DNA of 11,119 bases, taken from Candidatus Woesearchaeota archaeon. GTDB taxonomy: Archaea > Nanoarchaeota > Nanoarchaeia > Woesearchaeales > CALCXY01. The notes beneath the pieces are model-generated. The model was not told the origin of the DNA, searched no databases, and worked only from the letters and a program-made list of their open reading frames with translations. Numbering within the stretch: the stretch's first letter is position 1; each line of letters begins with the position of its first letter. Shown piece after piece: positions 4,396-11,119 of this stretch. A program made the position numbers and the translations under genes. Location: the NCBI GenBank assembly GCA_030751555.1, contig JASMFX010000041.1, forward strand, positions 1-11,119, read 5' to 3'.

Positions 4396-7300
4396 AGCAC
4401 AAGTAACTGCAACAATAATCGTAGCCTTGATCCTTCTACTTTCAGCAAGCATAGTTATCTACACAACAGCAAGGTCAACAGAGGAACAATCCTCCAGCCA
4501 AAAAGCTGTTGCACTTCCAAGATCTTTGGAGCCACAAACACTGAGAGCCTACGTAGAATCATGCATTGAAAAAGTCTCTATCGATCCTATACTTGAATTA
4601 GCATCCCTGGGAGGAAGTCTTGAAACCCCTAGAGATTTTTACACACTCTACAACGGAGACCTTTTCAGACATCTCTGCATTGCCATCCCTGGCTATAAAT
4701 CATGTGCAAACACAATGCTCCTGAGAGAAGAGATGGAATTCGAATTAGTAAAAACAACAACTCCCCTAATCCAGGAATGTATAAACCTAACACCCTACGA
4801 AGAACAAGGCTTTAAAATCGAGAGGGGAACCTTCAACCTCAAAGTAAACATCCTCCCTAAAGATATAGTTTTCTCACTAGACTTTCCCCTCACATTGTCA
4901 AAAAGCGATTTCAACGTATTTGTAGCAGACTACAATAAACTAGTCCAAATACCTCTAGGAGATCTCTATGTTCTCTCCAATGATATCATCAACCAAGAAA
5001 TCGAAGAAGGCTTTTTTGATAAAGATCAATGGATGGTGAAAAATAATGTATCCGTTCAGATAGAAAAGCACCGCCCCTACCCCCATACCATCTACCAGTT
5101 ATCAAAGCAACTTCCTACAGGACGAACCATCATCTTCAAATTCGCATTAAAACTAGCCGACACAGTCTCCCAGATCGGATCTTATCCTCCAACAGACTAC
5201 GCCTTTGGATGCTGTAAAAACAAAGACAACACATGCTTTAAGAACGCTGATAGGAATAAATGCGATGATCTCAACCTTGACTATAACCCAATCACCCAAT
5301 GTAAATGCCCTGAACCAGTAAAACTTCATCAATCAGCCCCTATAACAAACTGTGATCAAACCTACGAATTTTACACTAAAGATTACACAGGTCCAAGCAG
5401 ACAGCACGGCGAGTCCTGGTGCTCCTATGACTCTGCTATCCTTACGCTCTCTGATTTTGGAGGAATCGCATATGTCGGATCTCGTTCATATCAGCACTCT
5501 TGCATCGATGGCAAGGAAATTATTGAAGAGTGCAGGGACTATCGTGATGAACTCTGCACAGAATCAACAGAAAACAACCTCTTACAAGCTACATGCAGAA
5601 AAAACAGATGGGAAGACTGCTCTCGTTGTGAATCAGAACAATGTTGTCTTAACACTCAACTACGTGACTGCACCTGGGATCCAAATCTTGAAACAGAGAA
5701 CCACTGTTTCCCAATCATCCCTCCTGGATTTAAATTTTGGGACCGCAATGGGGAAGATGTATGCAATGTAGCCAGCAACTCCAAGATATGCGAAGGCCTC
5801 TCTTGCTCAAGCAAATGGGTTGATGATTCAGCAGTCTACTGCTACGCAATGGGTGACTGTGGCAACTATCGTAATATTGCTGATAAACTAACCTACACAG
5901 GTTTTTTCAATTCTGATCCAATTGATCAGCCATCCTCCTTTATTTTCATGCCAGAAAATCTAAATGTAAATCCTAGAGAGCAATCCCCTCCAAAAAAGAC
6001 CCTGACTCTAGATCCTGAAACAAGAAAACAAAATCAGATTATTGGAACATTTCCTCACCCTGCTTCAAGAATATCCTCTCTCTTCTCAGTAGGTCTTCAA
6101 TATCTGGACTATATAGGCAGCATTAATCCTTTTGATTTTATCAATCCATTTAAAGATCCTCCTGAAGTAAAAATCTTAGACTATTCATTCTGTTCCTCAT
6201 GGGAGCCCCCTCTAGGTGGCTCTGATTGCTTAAAATGTCATGAGGATCCATTTATACCCTGCTCTGAATACAGATGCAAAAGTCTGGGACAGCTATGCAA
6301 CTATGAAACAACCTTTGATGGATTCGGTAACTGTACAGCTATTAATCTCAATGATGATACACATCCAACAATTACCTTCAACCCAGACCTGCTAAACGAT
6401 CCATACCAATCAACTCCTTCCCAAATAGTTACCTCTGATAAAATTATTAACGGTGTTACCATAACTCCAAGAATCAGACCATACTCATCAGTAAGATTAG
6501 CGATCAATACCTCAGAGAACACCAGATGCAATCTTAACTACATTCCTAATCTAGAGCTCTTATTTTTTCCAGCGTTCTGGTTTGGTGAATCTACTTTTGA
6601 AACATCTCACAATATGTCATTTAGACTTCCAGAAGGATACACAGCCCCATCCAAAGTCTATGATACCTTAAACATAACTCATCTGGCACAAATAGCAGAC
6701 ATTGTATTCAATCTTGAAATAGTCTACAACCAATACATGAACGCTTTTAGTGGAAAATTCGCAACCATAAAAACATTCACAGGCATTGATGTAAGAGCAA
6801 TTATTGATCCATTCAAAGACATGGCCCTAGCTTTTCTACAACCTTTTGTTGATCAATTTGCATATCTCCATTCCTTAGCATCCACAATCCTAGAAGGCAT
6901 AGAAAACAACAATTATTATCTCTTTGTTTCATGCACAGACAGAGCAGGCAACCGCAATACAGAGGATTTCTTTATCAACATTGGGATAAACAATACCTAC
7001 AATGATACTGATCCTGTAGAATATCTTGACTCTCAGCCTGCAAATGCTTCCCAAATCAGGTCAGGAGTGACAAATGTTTCATTCAATCTCTACATAAACG
7101 AGCCTGCATCCTGCAAATACGCAAAAACAGATACAATATATGACTCAATGCAATCCACTCTAGAGTGTCCTTCATCACCTTTCCAGATTGATCCCTTTGA
7201 TGGAGGTTCCTATCGTTGCCATACCACTCTACCCTTTGTAAACAATAACACAATCTTCTACTTCAGATGCAAGGACAACCCTCCAAGAATAAAGCAACAC

Positions 7301-7990
7301 ACCATCTCCTTTCTCAGATCAGATAATTTCTCCCGGCTCATAGGTGAAGACTCACGATACTTTAACCTCACAGAGCCAAACCAAATAGATATAGCTGCTT
7401 CATTCTTCATTGGCATCCCTGAAATCTACATAGCAACTGATCAAGTAAAGCTAAACCTCTATCTAGACACACTCCAGTCATGTAAATACTCTAACGAAAC
7501 CACTGAATTCTCCGAAATGACAAAGAGCTTTGATCACTGCACATTATCAGGAGATCTGGATATCGGCATCTATAAATGCCCTGTAAATCTTCCAACAAAA
7601 AACAACACAATCTATAATTTTGCCTGTTCAACCCTCGAGACAAAGCCAAGAAATCCAAACCCTAAGTCTTATGTAGTAAATCTCACAAGAGCAAAAAAGC
7701 TGCAAAATATTATTATCTCACCAGAGAAGAATAGCAGAGTCTCAACCCCTAATCCTGAGTTAGCCATATCCTTAATAAAACCAATCTCAGAAACAAACAT
7801 TGTTTGCGGCTACACCGCTGATCCCATCCAAGGCTATCATCCAATGCAGAAAGAAGGAAATTTCCTCTACAAAACAACACTCAACTCTCTCACAGAAGGC
7901 TTTCACACATATTATATTGAGTGCACAGACGACAACAGCGACAGCTTTCGAGTCTCAACCACTTTTGCTGTTGAGATAGGTGGCTTTTAG
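4385..7990 (+). CDS. Giant Cys-rich surface protein with prepilin-type signal and Ig-like repeats
   Basis: A 1201-residue exported protein. The N-terminus MKSKAQVTATIIVALILLL has the archaeal class III (prepilin-peptidase) look: K4-A5 before Q6, then a hydrophobic helix at 7-27, so cleavage before Q6 is expected. Residues about 40-270 are a moderately polar domain with few Cys. Residues about 274-655 are very Cys-rich (about 30 Cys), including a CLKCH at 615-619 and the block PCSEYRCKSLGQLC just after. From about 690 there are four Ig-like units (about 690-869 with a helical insert, 879-979, 999-1102 and 1107-1201). Each has a Cys early ('SCKY' type) and a late 'Y/F-x-F/I-x-C' Cys strand. Many N-x-S/T sites in the C-terminal third suggest glycosylation. 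No enzyme motif was recognised. It is co-transcribed with the AbrB-like gene. Likely roles are adhesion, host contact or envelope structure; this is inferred from architecture only. Confidence 0.9.
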   Translation: MKSKAQVTATIIVALILLLSASIVIYTTARSTEEQSSSQKAVALPRSLEPQTLRAYVESCIEKVSIDPILELASLGGSLETPRDFYTLYNGDLFRHLCIAIPGYKSCANTMLLREEMEFELVKTTTPLIQECINLTPYEEQGFKIERGTFNLKVNILPKDIVFSLDFPLTLSKSDFNVFVADYNKLVQIPLGDLYVLSNDIINQEIEEGFFDKDQWMVKNNVSVQIEKHRPYPHTIYQLSKQLPTGRTIIFKFALKLADTVSQIGSYPPTDYAFGCCKNKDNTCFKNADRNKCDDLNLDYNPITQCKCPEPVKLHQSAPITNCDQTYEFYTKDYTGPSRQHGESWCSYDSAILTLSDFGGIAYVGSRSYQHSCIDGKEIIEECRDYRDELCTESTENNLLQATCRKNRWEDCSRCESEQCCLNTQLRDCTWDPNLETENHCFPIIPPGFKFWDRNGEDVCNVASNSKICEGLSCSSKWVDDSAVYCYAMGDCGNYRNIADKLTYTGFFNSDPIDQPSSFIFMPENLNVNPREQSPPKKTLTLDPETRKQNQIIGTFPHPASRISSLFSVGLQYLDYIGSINPFDFINPFKDPPEVKILDYSFCSSWEPPLGGSDCLKCHEDPFIPCSEYRCKSLGQLCNYETTFDGFGNCTAINLNDDTHPTITFNPDLLNDPYQSTPSQIVTSDKIINGVTITPRIRPYSSVRLAINTSENTRCNLNYIPNLELLFFPAFWFGESTFETSHNMSFRLPEGYTAPSKVYDTLNITHLAQIADIVFNLEIVYNQYMNAFSGKFATIKTFTGIDVRAIIDPFKDMALAFLQPFVDQFAYLHSLASTILEGIENNNYYLFVSCTDRAGNRNTEDFFINIGINNTYNDTDPVEYLDSQPANASQIRSGVTNVSFNLYINEPASCKYAKTDTIYDSMQSTLECPSSPFQIDPFDGGSYRCHTTLPFVNNNTIFYFRCKDNPPRIKQHTISFLRSDNFSRLIGEDSRYFNLTEPNQIDIAASFFIGIPEIYIATDQVKLNLYLDTLQSCKYSNETTEFSEMTKSFDHCTLSGDLDIGIYKCPVNLPTKNNTIYNFACSTLETKPRNPNPKSYVVNLTRAKKLQNIIISPEKNSRVSTPNPELAISLIKPISETNIVCGYTADPIQGYHPMQKEGNFLYKTTLNSLTEGFHTYYIECTDDNSDSFRVSTTFAVEIGGF

Positions 7991-8072
7991 TAGTGGCAGA
8001 TAATGAAAGAAATCAATAAAACTACAGAAAACCTTAAAAACACAAACTCCAAAAAAACAAAACATAAAGCAA

Positions 8073-9257
8073 ATGACATCAAATAAGCTCTACTACACTT
8101 TATTGGTAACATTACTCCTTATAGTTGGATTAGCAGTAGTTGCCCAAGCACAGCAAGGTCATCCTGCTAACCCGATTGATTTTTCTCAGCCTATTGAAAA
8201 ACTAACAACAAGCAGTACTGTTCTAAATGAAAAAGCTTTAGAAGTCACATCAACCAATACCCTAAAGATTTTCATGGTACCCTGGCTAGGCGAAGGCGGA
8301 TGGAATCCAATTAGCAGTTCGGGTGACAAGGGTATATTTTGGACTACACCTGACGCTAGTTATGGTGGTGATGGTAGTACGGGAGCTTTGGTTCTTGGGG
8401 CATGGGGCAACAGTCCTGGGATTAAAATAACAAAAGACGGCAAAGTCGGCATCGGCACAACAAATCCTGGTGCAGTTTTACATGTAGCAGGAACTGGAAA
8501 TATTCGTGACACTTGCACTCCTTCCAATTCCTGGGAGACTGATGTTTCAGCTATTCGATTTAAAGATGACCCTAATGGTGGCTGCGGAGATAATGCTTAT
8601 ATCTCGTATGGGCCAAATGGCGGAACAGAGAGAACAGTTTTAAAGATTGTAAATCAAAATGACAATGCCCCTGATTTTCAAGATGATATTGCTATCATGC
8701 CTGCTGGCAACGTAGGCATCGGCACAACAAGTCCTGATGCAAAACTAGATGTGGAGGGCACTGTCCGATTAGGTAGAGGCATTGCAGACAGCTGGTTCCC
8801 TTACATAGATAATAATGCCTATGTATCTGGTAACCAGATTATTTTTCGAAGTGATGCTGCTGGCAGTCATACAGAAGTAATGAGGATTGATACCACTACA
8901 GGAAAAGTCGGCATCGGAAGAACTTCTATTGAATCCACTCTCGATATTGAAGGAAATCTATTTGTCAGAACACCTGCTGGAACCGACAATAGATTTTTGA
9001 ACCCAGTTACCGGTGGTTGGACCCACATCCCCTGGACAGATGGCAATATTTATCTAAGGGCACCAAATGTCCTTATTGATCATGGTAGTCTTTCTGTATC
9101 AGGAACAATCACTGTTGCAGGTCATTGCTTCAAACCAAGAACCTTAACAAGATGCTATAAATCTCCAGACCATATGACCTGGGTTGATAATGCAGCAGAA
9201 TGTAATCAGCATGGCTTTGCTGTCGAAGATAGTATGGTAATCCTAGCTGCATGTTAA
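8073..9257 (+). CDS. Secreted beta-repeat protein with tail-fibre-like VGIGTT repeats
   Basis: A 394-residue protein. It has a Sec-type signal peptide (hydrophobic core about 8-24, AQA before QQGHP at about 27-28) followed by Gly/Asn/Asp-rich beta-type sequence. Three copies of a 19-residue unit, G-K/N-VGIG-x-T-S/N then -LDVEG- or -LHVAG-, start at residues 123, 212 and 277. Such units occur in phage tail fibres (usually ahead of an S74 chaperone domain) and in many bacterial and archaeal surface proteins, where they form trimeric beta structures. No S74 domain is seen. Instead the last 50 residues hold four Cys (HCFK, RCYK, ECNQ, final AAC), possibly a disulphide-locked tip. It starts 82 bases after the giant surface protein, with only a weak TATA-like CCTTAAAA (about 8034-8041), so read-through from that operon is plausible. 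The stop overlaps the convergent regulator gene by 4 bases (TTAA). Confidence 0.9.
   Translation: MTSNKLYYTLLVTLLLIVGLAVVAQAQQGHPANPIDFSQPIEKLTTSSTVLNEKALEVTSTNTLKIFMVPWLGEGGWNPISSSGDKGIFWTTPDASYGGDGSTGALVLGAWGNSPGIKITKDGKVGIGTTNPGAVLHVAGTGNIRDTCTPSNSWETDVSAIRFKDDPNGGCGDNAYISYGPNGGTERTVLKIVNQNDNAPDFQDDIAIMPAGNVGIGTTSPDAKLDVEGTVRLGRGIADSWFPYIDNNAYVSGNQIIFRSDAAGSHTEVMRIDTTTGKVGIGRTSIESTLDIEGNLFVRTPAGTDNRFLNPVTGGWTHIPWTDGNIYLRAPNVLIDHGSLSVSGTITVAGHCFKPRTLTRCYKSPDHMTWVDNAAECNQHGFAVEDSMVILAAC
8439..8957 (+). repeat. Three dispersed 57-base repeats encoding VGIGTT units
   Basis: Copies lie at 8439-8495, 8706-8762 and 8901-8957, all in frame in the secreted protein. The first two share the exact run GGCATCGGCACAACAA. 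The third is more diverged (GKVGIGRTSIESTLDIEG). They are amplified structural motifs of the protein, not mobile elements. Confidence 0.8.
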
Positions 9258-9583
9258 CCCTTCTTCTCAAAGAACTCTTTAACCCTAGTTTCACCTTTAG
9301 GTTTAGCCTTATCAGCTAGAGCATAGTAAGTCTTCTGCACTTCACCACCCCAAGAAAACGAACCCTTTTCTTTCTTAACTTGACTAACCTTAAACTCTCC
9401 TAACTCAATCCCTTTCTTAAGATGATAATAAATTAACCGCAAAGTCACAGGAGCAAAAATCTTCTTATACTGTCTGTAAATATCATACCCATAAGCCTCT
9501 TTCATAACAAAGAGGATCTCTATCATGTTCTGCCTTACCTCTGATCTTGTAGGCCTTCCACGAGTTTCTTTTTTATCTGCCAC
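9254..9583 (-). CDS. PadR-like winged-helix DNA-binding protein (GTG start)
   Basis: A 109-residue basic protein with an N-terminal RGRP (residues 8-11, AT-hook-like), then a winged-helix core. The core has helices at about 15-30 (SEVRQNMIEILFVMKEA), GYDIYRQYKKIF at 32-43 and a recognition-helix-like VTLRLIYYHLKKGIELGEF at 46-64. The wing reads VSQVKKEKGSFSWGGEVQKTYYAL. The GYDIY plus YYHL layout resembles PadR-type regulators; a similar family seems common in archaea from memory, but I cannot verify this. The start is GTG at 9583: a TATA box lies 26 bases upstream and no ATG fits. The stop shares TTAA with the convergent secreted-protein gene. It is divergent from the 4-TM gene, with matching 9-base repeats near both promoters, so local control is plausible. 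Confidence 0.85.
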   Translation of the reverse strand: MADKKETRGRPTRSEVRQNMIEILFVMKEAYGYDIYRQYKKIFAPVTLRLIYYHLKKGIELGEFKVSQVKKEKGSFSWGGEVQKTYYALADKAKPKGETRVKEFFEKKG

Positions 9584-9586
9584 AAC

Positions 9587-9655
9587 TAAATGTTGAAACT
9601 TCTTCTATAAAAACCTTGCTATATGGAAAGAAAAAAAGGCTTGAAGCAACATTTA
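9587..9655. promoter_or_regulatory. Inverted 9-base sites in the divergent promoter region
   Basis: TAAATGTTG (9587-9595) and its exact reverse complement CAACATTTA (9647-9655) lie 51 bases apart. The first sits just at the start region of the winged-helix gene and the second overlaps the TATA box of the 4-TM gene. Two matching half-sites at both promoters suggest binding sites for one regulator, with the adjacent winged-helix protein as the obvious candidate. The match is short, so chance cannot be excluded. Confidence 0.38.
9606..9615 (-). promoter_or_regulatory. Probable TATA box of the winged-helix gene
   Basis: On the minus strand GGTTTTTATA is centred about 26 bases upstream of the GTG at 9583, giving a leaderless message and supporting the GTG start. 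Confidence 0.6.
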
Positions 9656-9659
9656 AATA
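9651..9659 (+). promoter_or_regulatory. Probable TATA box of the 4-TM protein gene
   Basis: ATTTAAATA, preceded by AGCAAC, is centred about 28 bases before the ATG at 9683. It is a strong TATA match with leaderless spacing. The left half of the box overlaps the CAACATTTA site. Confidence 0.68.
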
Positions 9660-9682
9660 CTTAAAAAATTTAGAGAATTGGT

Positions 9683-10237
9683 ATGGTAGACTGGAAAAAA
9701 GGAATCTTATCAACCGCAATAGCAATAGTCTTTGTATTCTTTGTATTCCAAGCAATCTCAACATTCTTAGACGAACCAGAATGGGATGATTTCTGCAGCA
9801 GAGAACAATACCCTCGTGCATTTCCTGAAAAACTTATCACAGACACTTCTATCTGCCAAGAAACCTTAGCAGCTAACGCAGATATTGAAAACCAATGCGC
9901 AGACTCAAAAGGCATGGTCATCTATGAGAAGGATGAAAACGGATGCGACAAAGCAATAGAATGCTCAGACTGCAATATCACTTATGAAACTGCACGTGAC
10001 GCATACCAAAAAAAGGTATTTATCATTACCCTTATCATAGGACTTATTGCAATCATAGGAGGAACAGCTGCAAAAGTAAACGCACTAGGCACAGGTTTGA
10101 TGGGAGGAGGCTTATTATTAATCATTTTCGGAACCCTCCAGTATTGGGATGGCTTACAGGACTATGCACAATTAATAATACTTGGCATAGTATTAGCTAT
10201 CCTCATCTTCATCGCTCATAAGAAGTTTACAAAATAA
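9683..10237 (+). CDS. Predicted 4-TM membrane protein with Cys-rich loop, function unknown
   Basis: A 184-residue protein. One helix at about 7-29 is followed by an 80-residue polar loop (about 30-110) with six cysteines (38, 58, 72, 88, 94, 97, the last two as CSDC). Three more helices follow at about 112-129, 134-153 and 161-179, with a KKFTK tail. The even number of Cys in one soluble loop suggests disulphides outside the cell, with both termini inside. The second and third helices are Gly-rich (GLIAIIGG, GLMGGGLL), which favours tight helix packing. I recognise no family. It has its own TATA box, and the tRNA methylase gene begins 6 bases after its stop, so the two are probably one transcript although no functional link is evident. 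Confidence 0.87.
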   Translation: MVDWKKGILSTAIAIVFVFFVFQAISTFLDEPEWDDFCSREQYPRAFPEKLITDTSICQETLAANADIENQCADSKGMVIYEKDENGCDKAIECSDCNITYETARDAYQKKVFIITLIIGLIAIIGGTAAKVNALGTGLMGGGLLLIIFGTLQYWDGLQDYAQLIILGIVLAILIFIAHKKFTK

Positions 10238-10243
10238 TAATCC

Positions 10244-11119
10244 ATGAAACTCTTCTTACTCTCTAAGGAAAATCTTGATCTTGCTAAGCAAGAGGTGCTC
10301 TCCCTCACTAACCAAGACCCACGTAATGAACAGCACGATAACCTCCTTGTCGCTGCTACAAATAAAAACCTCTCCAAGCGTCTCGCATACACTAAGGCAA
10401 TCTACAAGTTTCTCTTTGCAGTAAAACCACCAGAACTAGAAGAAACAATCGAAAGATTTCCATGGAATACTATCTACAAAGACGATTTCTGTGTCAGAGG
10501 ATTTAATCTATCAATAGAAGACGAAAAGCTTGCAAACCAAATCTGGCCACACCTTGAGCATCCAAAAACAAACCTCACCAATCCAAAAACAACCATCCAT
10601 TTTTTCAAGACAAAAAAACGCATTGTGGCAGGACTCCTCCAAAATCAATTAAAAGACGATTTCGAGTCTCGCAAAGCCCACAATAGGCCAGTTAACCACC
10701 CCACATCATTACACCCAAAACTAGCACGATGCATGATCAATCTAACAGGCATTGAAAAAGGCACGATAGTAGATCCATTCTGCGGCTCAGGAGGAATCCT
10801 TCTAGAAGCCAGCCTATTGAATCTAGAGCCTATTGGATATGACACCGAAAAAACAATGATCCAAGCAGCCAAAACCAATCTCGCACACTTCAAAACAGAA
10901 GCCCAACTCATCAATAAAGACGCCCTCACAATAACTACAAAGTTTCCCTACATAGCAACAGATCTCCCCTACGCAGTTAATTCCAGATCCCAAGACCTCA
11001 AAGCCCTCTACACAGCATTCATTAAACGCCTCGACAGAATCCTCACAAAACGAGCAGTTATTGGATTTCCTCACTTTTTTGGGTACAACTCTCTCTTAGA
11101 AAAAACAGACCTAAAAATA
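10244..11119 (+). CDS. tRNA (guanine-10-N2)-methyltransferase, Trm-G10/Trm11 type (3' end outside window)
   Basis: Open for 292 codons to the right edge. The N-terminal half (about 1-130) resembles the N-terminal plus THUMP tRNA-binding region of this family, e.g. AYTKAIYKFLF and the basic FFKTKKRIVAG. The linker FESRKAHNRPVNHPTSLHPKLAR at about 140-162 is the family's signature before the Rossmann methylase. Motif I is VDPFCGSGGILLEA at 176-189, the S-adenosylmethionine loop. Motif IV reads ATDLPYAVNS at 238-247, whereas Trm-G10 and Trm11 normally have DPPYG. The enzyme makes m2G/m2,2G at position 10 of tRNAs. The ATG at 10244 has no clear TATA box at -26 and follows the 4-TM gene by 6 bases, so read-through expression is likely. 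The end of the methylase domain is missing from the window. Substrate position is inferred from the family. Confidence 0.88.
   Translation, partial: MKLFLLSKENLDLAKQEVLSLTNQDPRNEQHDNLLVAATNKNLSKRLAYTKAIYKFLFAVKPPELEETIERFPWNTIYKDDFCVRGFNLSIEDEKLANQIWPHLEHPKTNLTNPKTTIHFFKTKKRIVAGLLQNQLKDDFESRKAHNRPVNHPTSLHPKLARCMINLTGIEKGTIVDPFCGSGGILLEASLLNLEPIGYDTEKTMIQAAKTNLAHFKTEAQLINKDALTITTKFPYIATDLPYAVNSRSQDLKALYTAFIKRLDRILTKRAVIGFPHFFGYNSLLEKTDLKI

Noticed and set aside
5352..5771. 139-codon frame within the giant surface protein
   Set aside because: It is an alternate frame of well supported coding sequence, with no promoter, signal or recognisable motif.
7988..8001. GTGGCAGATAA resembling the start of the winged-helix gene (GTGGCAGATAAA on the minus strand at 9583)
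   Set aside because: It is only an 11-base match and the frame ends after eight codons; treated as chance, not a decayed gene copy.
8004..8087. 27-codon frame between the two surface-protein genes
   Set aside because: It is Lys/Asn-rich, overlaps the start of the secreted protein in another frame, and has no promoter or family signal.

Overview
The window looks like part of an archaeal genome, most likely a DPANN lineage of the Woesearchaeota/Pacearchaeota kind; this lineage call is an inference. The evidence is a fragment of aIF5A, ribosomal protein L40e, an archaeal-type site-2 protease, a Trm-G10/Trm11-like tRNA methylase, a prepilin-type (class III) signal on a giant surface protein, and TATA boxes about 25-28 bases before several start codons. 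That last pattern implies mostly leaderless transcripts. No Shine-Dalgarno-like spacing was seen before the genes I checked. Base composition is AT-rich throughout, and no segment stands out as recently acquired by composition alone.

Layout. Positions 2-1619 hold the C-terminal end of aIF5A, L40e (53 aa, with no other gene on its bases) and an M50 membrane metalloprotease with a PDZ domain. Positions 1698-2378 hold a TrmJ-type 2'-O-methyltransferase, which converges with a small Cys-rich lipoprotein (2406-2765, minus strand). A 279-base gap with a strong 18-bp perfect hairpin follows. Then comes ispH (3045-3968, minus strand), the last enzyme of the MEP isoprenoid pathway, which is unexpected in an archaeon. 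The 277-base gap 3969-4245 is dense with signals: the ispH TATA box, a perfect 7-2-7 dyad, a second TATA box facing the other way, a three-stem nested RNA-like structure, another strong TATA box and an 11-bp inverted repeat.

Positions 4246-9257 form a cell-surface block. It holds a 49-aa AbrB/MazE-fold protein overlapping by 11 bases a 1201-aa Cys-rich, Ig-repeat surface protein with a prepilin-type signal, then a 394-aa secreted protein with phage-tail-fibre-like VGIGTT repeats. Positions 9254-9583 (minus strand) encode a PadR-like winged-helix protein with a GTG start. It is divergent from a 4-TM protein with a Cys-rich outer loop (9683-10237). A tRNA G10 N2-methyltransferase gene starts 6 bases later and runs off the right edge.

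How the genes relate. Translation and tRNA-modification genes (aIF5A, L40e, TrmJ, Trm-G10) are interleaved with envelope genes: S2P, the lipoprotein, two large exported proteins and a 4-TM protein. Two small DNA-binding proteins (AbrB-like and PadR-like) each sit next to an exported or membrane protein gene, and repeat sequences in their promoter regions could be their operators. No CRISPR array, tRNA, rRNA or insertion sequence was recognised.
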